Part shown: positions 38,801 through 49,169 of the stretch, piece after piece
Layout: each line of letters begins with the position of its first letter
How positions within the stretch are numbered: the first letter of the stretch is position 1
Assembly (NCBI GenBank): GCA_028023455.1
Contig: JAQFVV010012422.1
Span: 10,393,337 to 10,457,336, forward strand
Direction of reading: 5' to 3'
DNA: 64,000 bases
Source: Epiperipatus broadwayi
Taxonomy: Eukaryota; Onychophora; Udeonychophora; Euonychophora; Peripatidae
The notes under the pieces: generated by a model
What the model saw: the letters and a program-made list of their open reading frames with translations, nothing else
Told to the model about the DNA's origin: nothing
Database searches by the model: none
Position numbers and translations under genes: made by a program

Positions 38801-39103
38801 GATGAATAGATAAATGGATGGACAGGCAGATGGGAAAATGGGTATATAAATGGATAGGTAGATAGATAGCTGGATATTATATAGGTAGGTATAAATCAAA
38901 TAAGCAGACAAACAGATAGATAAATAAGTAGATAGATAAAGAGATAGATAGATGGATGAGTGTGTGTTATTATTGCAAAATAAAAATATACATATTTCAG
39001 ACAATAGCTAACTTTCCACCAAATCAACAATACACATACACACACATATATATATACATATATATAAAGACAAATGTAAACCATATATAATTCACCAATA
39101 TAT
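35880..39103. other. Intron with SINE-like fragment and (GATA)n-like tract
   Basis: At 37845-37895 on the - strand lies GGTTCACTTCCCGGCTGATG then CTATGACA, similar to the T-arm and 3' part of the tRNA-like repeat at 19643. From 38555 to 38960 there is a degenerate tetranucleotide tract (GATA, GATT, GATG units). (TA)n and (CA)n tracts follow at 39030-39065. No exon recognised; the frame 36822-37073 has no supporting feature. Confidence 0.55.
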
Positions 39104-41416
39104 TGTACCGGTCAGTTTCGATATCACTCACATTTTACCTCTTTTTGAACTCCTTTATCATATCTACACAGTACATAGTATTATTATTACGCACAAACTC
39201 CTTTTGTACGGCCCGCTAGCTCACGGAGATTTACATGAGAAACCCGGATAAATTACTTAAAACTACTGTCGTCACAGATTTTTACTTTACTAATGGAATT
39301 TATATATAAATGAATAAGCAAACTCATCAATAAATTGTCTAATTAGGATAAGAATTTAATAAGTATGGGTGTTTAAGCCATCAAATCAGCAATACAATAT
39401 CTGGGGTTAATAATAATAAAAGCAATATAGACTACAGGTTTGTTTTACAATACTGTTTAATATAATTACATAATTGGTTAACATAATAAAGCTACTTTCT
39501 TTACTAGTTTCTAATATTTGGAAAACATTATTCAACATTAATTAAATGCTTCGTTCAGTATAGGCGGGGAAGATCTATGTGCCAATGAGGTAGTGATCTG
39601 TAAACTATATATAACTCATTGCTATTAGATGCACTAATTTATTATTAATAAAATTAATATTTTATAAACACCAAATAATATCTTTCACAAATGAATATTT
39701 GATTTATATGTTTACAATATGGTCTTTTAATTATATAATGCTTTAACGTGAAACGACTAACAAATAAATCAATAATTAAAACATGGGTTGGTAAAATATT
39801 GCGTACGTTTAGGAATTCGCTGTTAAAAAGGGAATCGCTTTAAATCAAGTGGGTTATCAACATTAAAAGAGATAACTAAACAATAAATCACTTTGATTTT
39901 GACTTACTTTACTTCGCCACGATTTAAGAGGCAACTTTAAAAGAAGTAGATAGATCTTGAGAACGAAAGCAGTACTGACATAGCAGGAATAAAAACATTG
40001 ATAAGATTGATGCAAATTTCGCCATTATATTTGGAGAACAAAATGGTCACTCTGCGTTTTCGCAGATGGCAACCTGGAGAGAGAGCTTCCTCGGACATAA
40101 GGAGAAATGAGGTCGGGACTTTTTCACCCTTGAGCCTTACTGTCCGATTATGGAAATCCTGAAGAATGGAAATCCGCATTAATAGCTTAGATTTCCTAAA
40201 ATACATTTATTAAAATAATAGCGAATTCATTGAACTTAGAATAATTTGTTTATGCCAGCAATGCCTATATTAATGGAATAGACGCTTTATTCACGTCCAT
40301 TACTTAAATTAAATACTAAAATAATTGTCCAAGCATAGCGACTTGAACTCCTTCAAAATAAAATTGGAATAAATCAATCACGACTATAATGTCGTACTAA
40401 ATAACAGTAAAAGTAATTACTCCCTTTTATTTAGAGACCTCCCAAACGCAAATTTCATTTAAAACCCTCTTTAATATCTCGTCAAAGCATATTAAAATCT
40501 ATTGCGATAAATATTCATTTCCTTCTCACAAACTCGACTTAGTGCTCTAATAACAAAATAAACACATACAATATTCATTTTATTGACAGATCACAGTTAA
40601 GAAGTATGTGTATTATTGGATTACATTTAATAAAGTAATTCCAATTCGGTGAATAAAAATGAGCTAAACAAATACTCGTTCATTTGGGAGAGTATTAAAT
40701 CGACCAATCAATCACGGGCTGATTGAAAATATTTAAGGAAGGTTTCAATTCACCGAATTAGATTTATTGGCACATAAATATTTAAATATTTTAAATCGTA
40801 AATTAATCAATAATAGGAAACTGCCATAAGAAAAGAAATATAATATAAAAGGCATTTTTAAGAGAAACTAGTAAAGTTGAATTAATCTTATAGAGAGCAA
40901 TGACACAAGTAAAATTACAAAAGATATATAAGTATTACGTATATTACAAAACATGTTTATCTAGGATAGGGTGGCAATATTTAATTACTGATGTTACGAA
41001 AGCCATTTAAAACAAGAAAAGTGAATTATATATTTTAGAAAGAATTCTTTTGGCAGTAATATTACTTTCCAACAAGTCCTCTCAAGTGTAAGCTTCAACT
41101 GCTTGCAAGTTCTTTTGGAGAGTGAAATGAGGCACCTTTCCATCGATGAAATAGCTAGCTATTTTTTATTATTCAGCAAAGTTCATTCACCAATAGTTTT
41201 CTTTATCATTTCAGAAGGTATTAGATGGTTTTACAGTAGCATACTGATGTTACCGGGAAAGGCTCGGGGTACATCTATGCACCCCGACCTTAGCCTACAT
41301 TTTTGCGTACATTAAATCATAAAATATACTGACATAGATTCAAACTGCAACTCGTTCACTATAGTAATCTGATTCCTATCACTCTCTTTTTGGGGAGTAT
41401 TTATACTATTTTAGCA
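39104..41416 (-). mobile_element. LTR-like element C (antisense to host gene)
   Basis: It begins TGTACCGGTCAGTTTCG on the + strand after AATATAT and ends TTTTAGCA at 41416, followed by TTGCTCCCGGATATTC, similar to TTGCTCCCCCTTCTTG after element F. On the - strand this gives purine-rich tract, TGCTAAAA ... CCGGTACA, as expected for an LTR. Length about 2.3 kb, close to element B. A hairpin with loop ACATCTATGC lies at 41259-41291. Open frames here (39937-40206, 41103-41315) have no recognisable domain. Confidence 0.55.
41259..41291. other. Hairpin with conserved loop in LTR-like element C
   Basis: Stem AAGG(C)TCGGGGT pairs with ACCCCGACCTT with one bulged C; the loop is ACATCTATGC. Element B has the loop ACGTCTATGC with an unrelated stem at nearly the same distance from the element start (about 2.2 kb). 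Confidence 0.7.
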
Positions 41417-43009
41417 TTGCTCCCGGATATTCTATCTTTCCATAGCTTCAGGCATTGTTCTGTCCATTCATTTAAAATTAATATGCTCTATTGTGATGCT
41501 AAGATACACTCTTCTGATAAATCTTTTAAGTCTTTTGTTAAGAATCCATTTTTAGTTCGCAAAATGGATTACTAAGATAAAATATAATTAATTTAAGATA
41601 AGTCCCTTTATTGAGTAGCCTATGTGACTTTCCAGATTTATCCAAAAGAATGTGACTTTTAATCACTAAAATTTAATAGAAAAATATAAAAGTAATTTTT
41701 AAGCAAATCTATTTAACGGACTTTACTATTAATATTTAAAATACACGCATATATGTAATATCCACACACAAAAATATGTAATAAATAAATCTTATTTTAT
41801 TAGAATTAACATTATTTAAACCTTATTATAGAAATTAAAGTAAAATTAAAATGTTCATTATTAAATGAATATAACAAGGCTAAAGAAAAAAAAATAGGCT
41901 TGGTGTGTGTATGAATATAAACTGTCCGTTAAACAAATTTACTATTAAAATGGTAGAGATCAGGTTTGATCTCAGGTTAGTGCTAAATAAGGCATGAAAC
42001 TTGGATCGAGTTTGGATCCAATCGTTTCAATATATACATGAAGAAAATAACCACTATAACTTGAAAAAATGAAATTACTTTATATGACTAAATAATCACA
42101 ATATATTAAAAACTACTAAAGAAAAAAGTCTTTAACAATAAATATTTAAGTTCTCTATAAAAGTCAAACTATCATTAAGATCTAATATAGAGATAGAGAT
42201 TATTAAATTGAAACTATTAGTACAAATGTCTCTTTAAAACCTTGCACATTCAAATATTGTAAATTTGAAAGATCATCTCTGGTAGTTTAAGATAAAAAAA
42301 TACTAAAATTTTTTTATGATTTATTGTAACAAATTATATGAAAGAATTTGTGTAAACTAAAATAATATCTTAAACATGCATTCAAGTGTAAAGCATAATC
42401 AAAATTACATTATATATATATATATACAAACAATTAATTTTAATTTATGCTCTCTATAGAAATTTTCTATAATTTTTAAAATTGTACTGTTTGATAAAAA
42501 AAATTCAACCAGCCTTTGCTTGTCATATATTTTTGTCATAACTGGCATCCTCAGCATCCCAGAAACTAGATTACACTGATCAAGCACAGCAATTCAGTCT
42601 TTATCTAAACACCATCATAATATTCAATTTGCTATTAAAATTTAATAATATTATTACCTATTTACTTCATGTTTAATTAGTTATTTACATATTTAAGTGT
42701 CTATTTGAAGGCAATGTTATTTTAAAATGAAATTTGATTAAAAACACTAACTCATCTATTAACAATAAGTTGATGCAAAGTTCGATTTGTTTAAATCAGT
42801 GCTAAATTTGCACTCAAATTTAGTGCTAAATATATGTTCTAATTTTAATATTAAACTGAATGTAAGATGATATTTAAGTAAAGATTGGATTAAGTATTGT
42901 CAATTTGTGATGGCAAACCAATTTATATATCTCAAGTTTTATAAATAGAAAAGTAATTTAGATGTTGAAGTACAACATGGACTCTAATGTGCTACTGCTG
43001 TTTTTAACA
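41417..43009. other. Possible element C internal remnant, then AT-rich intron
   Basis: No open frame with retroviral-type or LINE motifs. A (TA)n tract lies at about 42411-42425. No exon recognised. Confidence 0.4.
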
Positions 43010-43619
43010 AGTCTTTCATCACAGGAAAAGAACTATTGCAATGAAGATAGCTGTCCAGAGAGCTATTACTTTACCTGATTTATTGTGTGGAGAAGAAATT
43101 TGGTCACCCTATTGGTACCACATAAAGGCATTAAAAAGTTCTATTTATATGATGCTCCATAAAATTTTAAAAAATACAGTGGTAAGATTATCAACCTGAT
43201 CAATATGTTCTTCATTTTGGTAGGTGTGAGTACACTATTGTAAAATCACACCTTCATGGAATTCAACAAATAAAACAAATAAACAATGCAAGACTTCCTA
43301 AAAGAGTTGTGTTTTATAGTGAACTTGAGTATGGTTTTCATGGGAGAGATAAATATAAGGGTTATCTCAAAGACATTCTAAAAAAAAAGCAATATGGAGT
43401 GTTTCTATTGGAAAGGTATGGCAGAGAATAGAATAAATTGAAGAGCTATAATCAATATTCAAGGAGAAAGTTATATGTTGAAGAAATTAAAAGATAACAT
43501 TGTAAAATATTATGTAAACAAAAATGGACTAATCTGTTTTATAGATGGACATTTATATTCACATATTGGTTTGCCTAGACATAACAAAACTCATTTATAG
43601 AGTAATTACTCTCTTTCTC
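43010..43619 (+). pseudogene. LINE ORF2 C-terminal relic
   Basis: The + strand gives ARLPKRVVFYSELEYGFHGR then KYKGYLKDILKKK, like the RLPK-VLY-EL-G-R-GG-KKRYKD-LK segment near the C-terminus of LINE ORF2 proteins, and further on HLYSHIGLPRHNKTH, like the C-terminal SRIGL-SH-R zinc-knuckle-type end. Stops and frameshifts separate the parts. The family cannot be assigned. A fragment of hammerhead family 2 follows directly. Confidence 0.6.
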
Positions 43620-43740
43620 TCTCTGGATCAACTGATAAGTGCTGGTTCAGCAGGAATTGTGCATCTTGGAGATCATAAATCTTATTTCATATGACTTTGG
43701 TCATATATTTGTGGTTACACATATCCGCATGTGCTAAAAG
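43620..43740 (+). repeat. Hammerhead repeat family 2, fragment
   Basis: GGATCAACTGATAAGTGCTG, then GTTCAGCAGGAATTGTGCAT and CTTGGAGATCATAA match the family core region, followed by the diverged CATATGACTTTGGTCATAT stretch. The core reads CTGATAA (last G changed to A), so it is not expected to cleave. Only the 3' half of a unit is present. Confidence 0.7.
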
Positions 43741-44193
43741 CAGATGGAAACCAGTCCCTACCTTGGGTGAAAATGGTTTAATGAAAATTACACTACAGAA
43801 ATATTATTCATTAAGTGGATAATCTCTAGTCAAATAAAAGACTAATAAAAATTATTATTATGCTCCCATCAAATGGTTTGTGTCAAAGTTATGAGGACAG
43901 TAAGTTTGTCACTTATTAATTATACTAATATTTGATATTTTACTATATTTTATTTTTAATATTAAAACTCATTAAAATAAATCATATTGAACTTCAGAAA
44001 AATAATTGTTTAAATGAAGTTTAAAGAGACATTCAAAAAAATTTATTTTATCAAACTTCATTTTGAAAACAGTCTGAACTTATGCTTACATTTTTTTATA
44101 TAATTTTTCTGAGTTTTCTTCATGTGTTTTTACACCATACAAACATTTACTTTTGAGTAAAAACATTAATTATTTTTGTTTTATTTGTTTTAG
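43741..44193. other. Intron, AT-rich
   Basis: No feature beyond the pyrimidine-rich tract before the acceptor at 44192-44193. Confidence 0.5.
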
Positions 44194-44319
44194 CATGCAA
44201 TTGTTTTGATTTTGGTACCACATCATGTGATCAAGGTTCTTGCAAATGTCGAGCTGAATATGATGGACCGAGTTGTGCACAATGTGCTAAGTTTTACTGG
44301 GGGTTTCCAAACTGTAGAT
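44194..44319 (+). CDS. Laminin alpha-like chain, LE exon 2 (complete domain)
   Basis: Acceptor TTTTAG and donor GTAAGA flank 126 bases, phase 1 at both ends. The peptide begins CNCFDFGTTSCDQGSCKC, continues RAEYDGPSCAQCAKFYWG and ends FPNCR. All eight cysteines of a laminin EGF-like domain are present in canonical order, with the CKC-x5-G-x-C-x-x-C core and Y/F-W-G-F-P-NC ending. This is the best-preserved exon of the gene. Splicing to exon 3 gives a Ser, then CNC, as between consecutive LE domains. Such domains form the stiff rod of the laminin short arm. Confidence 0.9.
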
Positions 44320-44632
44320 GTAAGAATTTTATTATTTTTAAAAATATTATTATAAAAAAAGTCCAATTAGAAATAAGTTTTAGTTGCCTGCTTGAGAAGT
44401 GGTGTTTGAGCACCAAAGAGATGGACTGAACACTATTTTTATTCAATTGAACATTTGTTTTCCAACTAGAAATTGATACAGAATCTTCAATTTTTAAGCT
44501 ACTTTTGACCTTGCCTTCACCGCCCCAAATACTCTTCATGATTTGATGCCGTGCTGATGGAAAACTCTGAAACTGAAGTTCCACGCATTGTGCTCACTAC
44601 TGTCACTTCCAATGCTCAGAATTCCTTATGAA

Positions 44633-45128
44633 TTCTCAAACAATAAATCACTTAATTGATTACACCATATTAATATTCAAAATATTTACAAATATGAACC
44701 AACCAAAAATCCCAATCAAAATAAGGATTGAAATAAAATGGATGAAAATAAATTACTTAGACCTTAGTAATGAACACAATTTAGGTTTTAGATAATTACA
44801 ATCCATGGCAGTATGTATTAAAATGATGATACAGGTTTTTGTACAGTTAATGCAATAATAAAGTGTCTGATTTAAAAGTGAGAAATTGGCAAGCTCTCCG
44901 AGCCATTACCAGTGATCAAACATTTTACAAATTTTCAAACAATAAAACATTTAATTCTTTATACCACCCAAGACTAAACAAACTTACATTCAAATATTTT
45001 CAAAATAGAAGACAAAAAAGAGAATAAGAAATAATCAAAATAAGATTAAAATAAAATGCATGAAAGTGAATTATTTATAAAGTTGTTATCGCATTCATTT
45101 TAGGTTTTAAATAACTACAATACATGAC
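44633..45128. repeat. Diverged direct repeat, about 300-base period
   Basis: 44633-44810 and 44934-45128 share TTCTCAAACAATAAA-CA, CAATCAAAATAAG, AAATAAAATG-ATGAAA and TTTAGGTTTTA-ATAA-TACAAT-CATG. No family or coding content recognised. Confidence 0.65.
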
Positions 45129-45200
45129 ATAAATATTAAACTGTAGGTTAAAATGCCAATGAAATAGGTGTTCTCCATATTAATGTGATGATGGAATATC

Positions 45201-45411
45201 ACTTGATCACTATTTCTTATGCTAGCACATAACTGTTATTAAAACAGGCAAAACTCTCCATACAGGAGTGCCACTTAGGACAGAAACTAGTCTGGGGATA
45301 TTGGATGAGTAGGCACTAGATGGAGATTTCATGCACAAGCCTTCTGGCCTTCATTGATTACTCTGGTTGGCACTGAGTGGCACTACTGTATGGAGAGTTT
45401 TTCCTGTTTTA
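45201..45411. mobile_element. Hammerhead repeat family 1, truncated copy with 13-bp target duplication
   Basis: A 211-base insertion flanked by perfect ATGATGGAATATC on both sides (45188-45200 and 45412-45424). It consists of an inverted piece of the element's 3' end (45201-45280, starting ACTTGATCACTATTTC) joined to a forward piece that starts at GAAACTAGTC of the hammerhead and runs to TTTCCTGTTTTAAT. A 13-bp duplication and an inversion at the joint are typical of target-primed retrotransposition with truncation. It keeps the ribozyme's cleavage-site half only. Confidence 0.82.
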
Positions 45412-45977
45412 ATGATGGAATATCTGACTTGAGAGTTATATTTCTGGACAAAACTGAATTTGTCATATCTTAGAAGTGCTTACGCATCATATAACTTTTT
45501 GAAGACTAATAAATCCTTTTTTCTATGCACTTTAATGCAGCATTGAAGTGAAAAAATTGAAAACCAAAAGGCCCTGGACTGAAAATTAACCATTTACCTT
45601 CAGTGTGATCATCCAAATGAATGACTATTATATGTTTTTTTTTACTTAAATAGGCTAATTTTACAATGACATATTTTAATATTTAGGCAAAAAATGTGTG
45701 TATTTATAAAATGAAACAAACTGAAAGTGATATATAATAAAGCCATCAGTTATAAATAAACCTATGTGGTAGAGTATGAAATTATAAAATGTTGAAAGTA
45801 CATGTAATGTAATTCTTCACAAATGGAGGGGGGGGGTATATTTAAAAACTTTAGGCAGTAACTTTACTCCAGTGTTTGTGAAGGTTATTTTTAAAAGTTA
45901 AACATAGCGATAAAAGTTCCACATTAAGAGTAATAATTTACTTCACAGACATTTATTGTAAGTTTGAGTTATTAATG

Positions 45978-46588
45978 AACACCAATTTACATATATAAAC
46001 ATTCTGAACATTTCACCAAGAAAAAGTAATACAGTTTTTTATTATTGCTATAATTTGCTGAGCATGTTTTCGATGCTAATGATCAGAATCATAGCTTTCC
46101 TCTCTTTGCCATAGAAGGCAAACCCTCACAGGGTGTATATAAATCACATGCAGCAGTTCTTCCTGCCATATCATGTATTATGGAAAATCACATACAAATA
46201 TTGCTATGATAGTGATGCTGCATAAGTATCTATATAGTCGTGAAAAAATGCAGAATCAGTATTTCTAGAACCTGAGAGCAAATATGGTCATGCTTTTAAA
46301 TCAGTGAAGGTAAAAGTGATTTACTCTGAGTAAGATGATAGGAAGCATAAATTTAAGAAAGTGTGTTCATTTCCAGTAATCCCATATCATGAACAAGAAA
46401 TAACATTGTGTTTCTTTGTCAAAAGGAATATGTAAACACACACTTTATTTGTTATATTGCTTTCTGTGGCAAAGAGGTGAGAGTTACAATTCTGATCATC
46501 AATGTTGAAAGCGTGCTCAACAATAATAAGAACTGGATTATTTTTTCTCGGTGAAGTGTTCAAAGTTTTCTATATGTAAATTAGAGTG
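45978..46588. repeat. Foldback element with about 130-base arms
   Basis: Arms share, in opposite orientation, TGGCAAAGAG, ATTCTGATCAT, ATGCTCA or GTGCTCA and TATATGTAAATT. The middle (about 46130-46450) has no open frame. Target duplication not resolved. Family unknown. Confidence 0.7.
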
Positions 46589-47500
46589 AGCATACAAAAA
46601 GAGAAATAATATTTTTTAATTGGTGAACACCAAGCATTAGTGCTATTTGGGATCTATTAATTACTCGAGTTCACAATAGCTGACTTTGGTGTAGAATAAA
46701 TAGAGAGAATTATGCGATAAGCAACTAATAAAAAACAGTTTTTCTATATTTGCTGAATAGCTAATAATTTGAATCAATAAGGTGACTTGTAATTATATAT
46801 CAAATTATTTTCATCATATAATATTAATTATTAAATGTTTTTAGAAAACCTCGAACTTTATTTGAATATACAAGTTCTAACCAACTTGGTATTCATAGTA
46901 GTAAAAAATTTTATATATTTATCTTAGATGGTCTTGCTGATTCTTTCATTTAACTTAGTGAGATAATTCATAATGTTTAAAAACACTTATGGATATTGCC
47001 CTTTAAAAAGGTCAACAAATCCGGAAGACCATCATAGATACGAAATTTCTATTGTCTGTTGCCTTTGATAGGATAGATTACTTGATTAGAGTGACCCTTA
47101 AATTCAGTGTTTGTAAATTTAAAGGTTTCTAATTCCAGTATCATGCTAGTACTGTTATTGGTCAGATCAGCAAAGGGAATAATAATATCACTTGAAATAT
47201 TGCATTGCTATTTGTAACAGTTAAATGCATTTAAAAAGTTTAAATGAAGTTTAAATTTTTCCAAAAACATTTAACAATTAATAGAAATAGTCCTATATAT
47301 AATTACAGTTAAAGTACTATTATTACAAACTTTTAAACAAACACCAAAACTTGTCTGATATTTCCATCTAAGTTAAAGTTAAAATTAAATAAAGTAGAAT
47401 ATAAATTTCATATTCGATTACTATGCTAAAAAACATACTAAATTATGTTACATTATACTTTGGGTTGTGCATGTATGTATATATACAATAAAATATGAAC
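46589..47500. other. Intron, AT-rich, nothing recognised
   Basis: No exon, RNA gene or repeat end seen. Confidence 0.5.
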
Positions 47501-47504
47501 AGTA

Positions 47505-47690
47505 GCAACTCTATACAGTAGTGCCACCCAGTGCAAACTATAATAATTAATGAGTGCTAGAAGATTTGGGCATCATAATCTCTATCTAGTGCCTACTGAT
47601 CCAATATACCAGACAAGTTTTCAGCTTATGGCGCTCATCAGTGAGAAACATTGGATCTAAGAGTACTGTACCTAGATCTTTAGTGGTTTT
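47505..47690 (-). mobile_element. Hammerhead repeat family 1, single - strand copy
   Basis: Matches the 3' two-thirds of a family 1 unit in - sense. The core (about 47605-47655) has CTGATGA, a changed stem II (GCGCCATAAGCT) and GAAAACTTGTC, with an extra A between GAAA and the cleavage-site strand. Probably inactive. Confidence 0.7.
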
Positions 47691-48027
47691 AAACATGTGT
47701 ATATAGATTGTATATGTGTAATATATCAATTCTGTGTTTGAGTAATAGTGATGTGTTTAATTCAGAACATTTTATAATTACTAAACTTCCAACAATTGGC
47801 ATTAATTATTAAATGATATCTGCTATTGAGCTAGATGTTTATTTAGTATCAGCATATTTAATTTTTTAAGACACAAATACAAATCATTAATGTTATGTTA
47901 TTGAAACATTTAAATGTGGTCCCTTAGCCGCTGTCTGTGATTAAAATGATTGATCTAATTGGATAAGAAGTGCTTAAAATTTTATAGACAGAACTATATA
48001 AATATCAATAAATATTTTAATACACAT

Positions 48028-48171
48028 AAAACTCTCTATACATATTGCCACTCAGTGCAAGCCAAAGTAATCAATAGATGCCAAAAGGCTTGTGCATAAA
48101 GTCCCCATCTAGTGCCTATTTGCCTGTTTTAATAACAGTTATGAGAAAGCATAAGAAGTGGTGATCATGTG
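48028..48171. mobile_element. Hammerhead repeat family 1, truncated copy with 16-bp target duplication
   Basis: A 144-base insertion flanked by perfect ATATTTTAATACACAT (48012-48027 and 48172-48187). The left part (to about 48120) is a - strand piece of the unit, joined to a + strand 3' end (TGCCTGTTTTAATAACAG ... GTGATCATGTG). It lacks the ribozyme core. With the 45.2 kb copy it defines ...GATCATGTG or a near variant as the true 3' terminus of the element. Confidence 0.82.
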
Positions 48172-48730
48172 ATATTTTAATACACATTTATGTTTTAATA
48201 TAACTGTAATTGGTAATTTTGCTTTTCATTATATTGTTTAGTTTAATAATGAAAAACATTATGCAACTGTTTATGCTATATCTGATTGTGATTGCAAAAG
48301 ATACCCTGTGCAATTAGCCCAGTGAGAGAAAAAAGGCCTCAAAAGATAAAGATTGCTTTGTTTATTCTCAAATAATTAGGCTAAAAGAATATCAGTTTTG
48401 TTAATTGAATGAAACTGTCATGCTCAATATGCCACTTGGAGAAGCTTAGATATTGCTTGACCACTCAAGCAATTCCCAATATGATTATTTTTTACAATGA
48501 ATCTGTGTATTTTTTTAATCTGTTTATTATTTTAGCTTGTGTTATTAATTTTTTGTTATAGATCAAGTGTATTTTTAAACTAAAATTTCAAAATATTCTA
48601 TATTTTAAATATTTTTTAAATTATTAATATTTTTAACTATTTTTAAAACTTTTTCTTTACTTATAAATTTTTAAATATTAAATAAAAATAATAAACCCTA
48701 AGTGTCACCATCTAATTGGTTATCATATAT

Positions 48731-48890
48731 AAATCACATCACCACAACCAATGCTTAAATGAACCAATAGAATATCAGCAATCTGTTGTCAAGGTAATTT
48801 TCAGGTAAAGAATGGAAGGTGTTTTGCCTTGACAAGCAGATTGCTGATATTTCATTGATTTATTTCAGCATTGGCTGTGGAATGTGATTT
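48731..48890. repeat. Foldback (long hairpin) next to LE exon 3
   Basis: Arms of about 75 bases pair: AAATCACATC-CCACA-CCAATGC on the left with GCATTGGCTGTGGAATGTGATTT on the right, in separate parts, and AATATCAGCAATCTG with CAGATTGCTGATATT, then TTGTCAAGG with CCTTGACAA. The right arm ends 83 bases before the exon. It could be a MITE. Confidence 0.78.
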
Positions 48891-48973
48891 AAATAAAAAT
48901 ATCATTTTAAACGGTTTTTTTTTCATTATTTAACAATGAACTGCATTGATTAATGTATTATTAATTTGCACAG

Positions 48974-49096
48974 CATGTAATTGCAATAAAAATGGCTCTT
49001 TGTCTTTGTTTTGTGAACCTAATACTGGAAAATGCAAATGCCAATATGGATATACTGGAGAAAAATGTTTTACCAAAGAACATATGATTAATGAAG
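48974..49096 (+). CDS. Laminin alpha-like chain, last LE exon, truncated at its C-end
   Basis: Acceptor TTGCACAG and donor GTAAGA flank 123 bases, phase 1 at both ends. The peptide begins CNCNKNGSLSLFCEPNTG, continues KCKCQYGYTGEKC and ends FTKEHMINE. It has the first six LE cysteines; instead of C-x-x-C-x8-C it runs into a short tail that joins the next exon to give E-E-CDNC. In known laminin alpha chains the last LE domain before domain II also has an unusual short end just before a C-x-x-C, so this is the expected order. Confidence 0.87.
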
Positions 49097-49135
49097 GTAA
49101 GAATATAAATTTGCTTAGTAAGCAATGTTTTTTAT

Positions 49136-49169
<34 letters not shown>

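Noticed and set aside
39937-40206. 89-residue - strand frame at 39937-40206
   Set aside because: It lies inside LTR-like element C with no known motif; LTRs rarely code.
27163-41416. Helitron interpretation of the terminal hairpins in elements B and C
   Set aside because: No TC start or CTRR end next to the hairpins, and the elements have TG...CA ends with a purine tract instead.
45978-46588. Third hammerhead candidate (CTGATCAT ... GAAA) in the 46-kb foldback
   Set aside because: Both arms have CTGATCA instead of CTGATGA, with no compensating change at the partner base, and no good stem II, so the core would be inactive.
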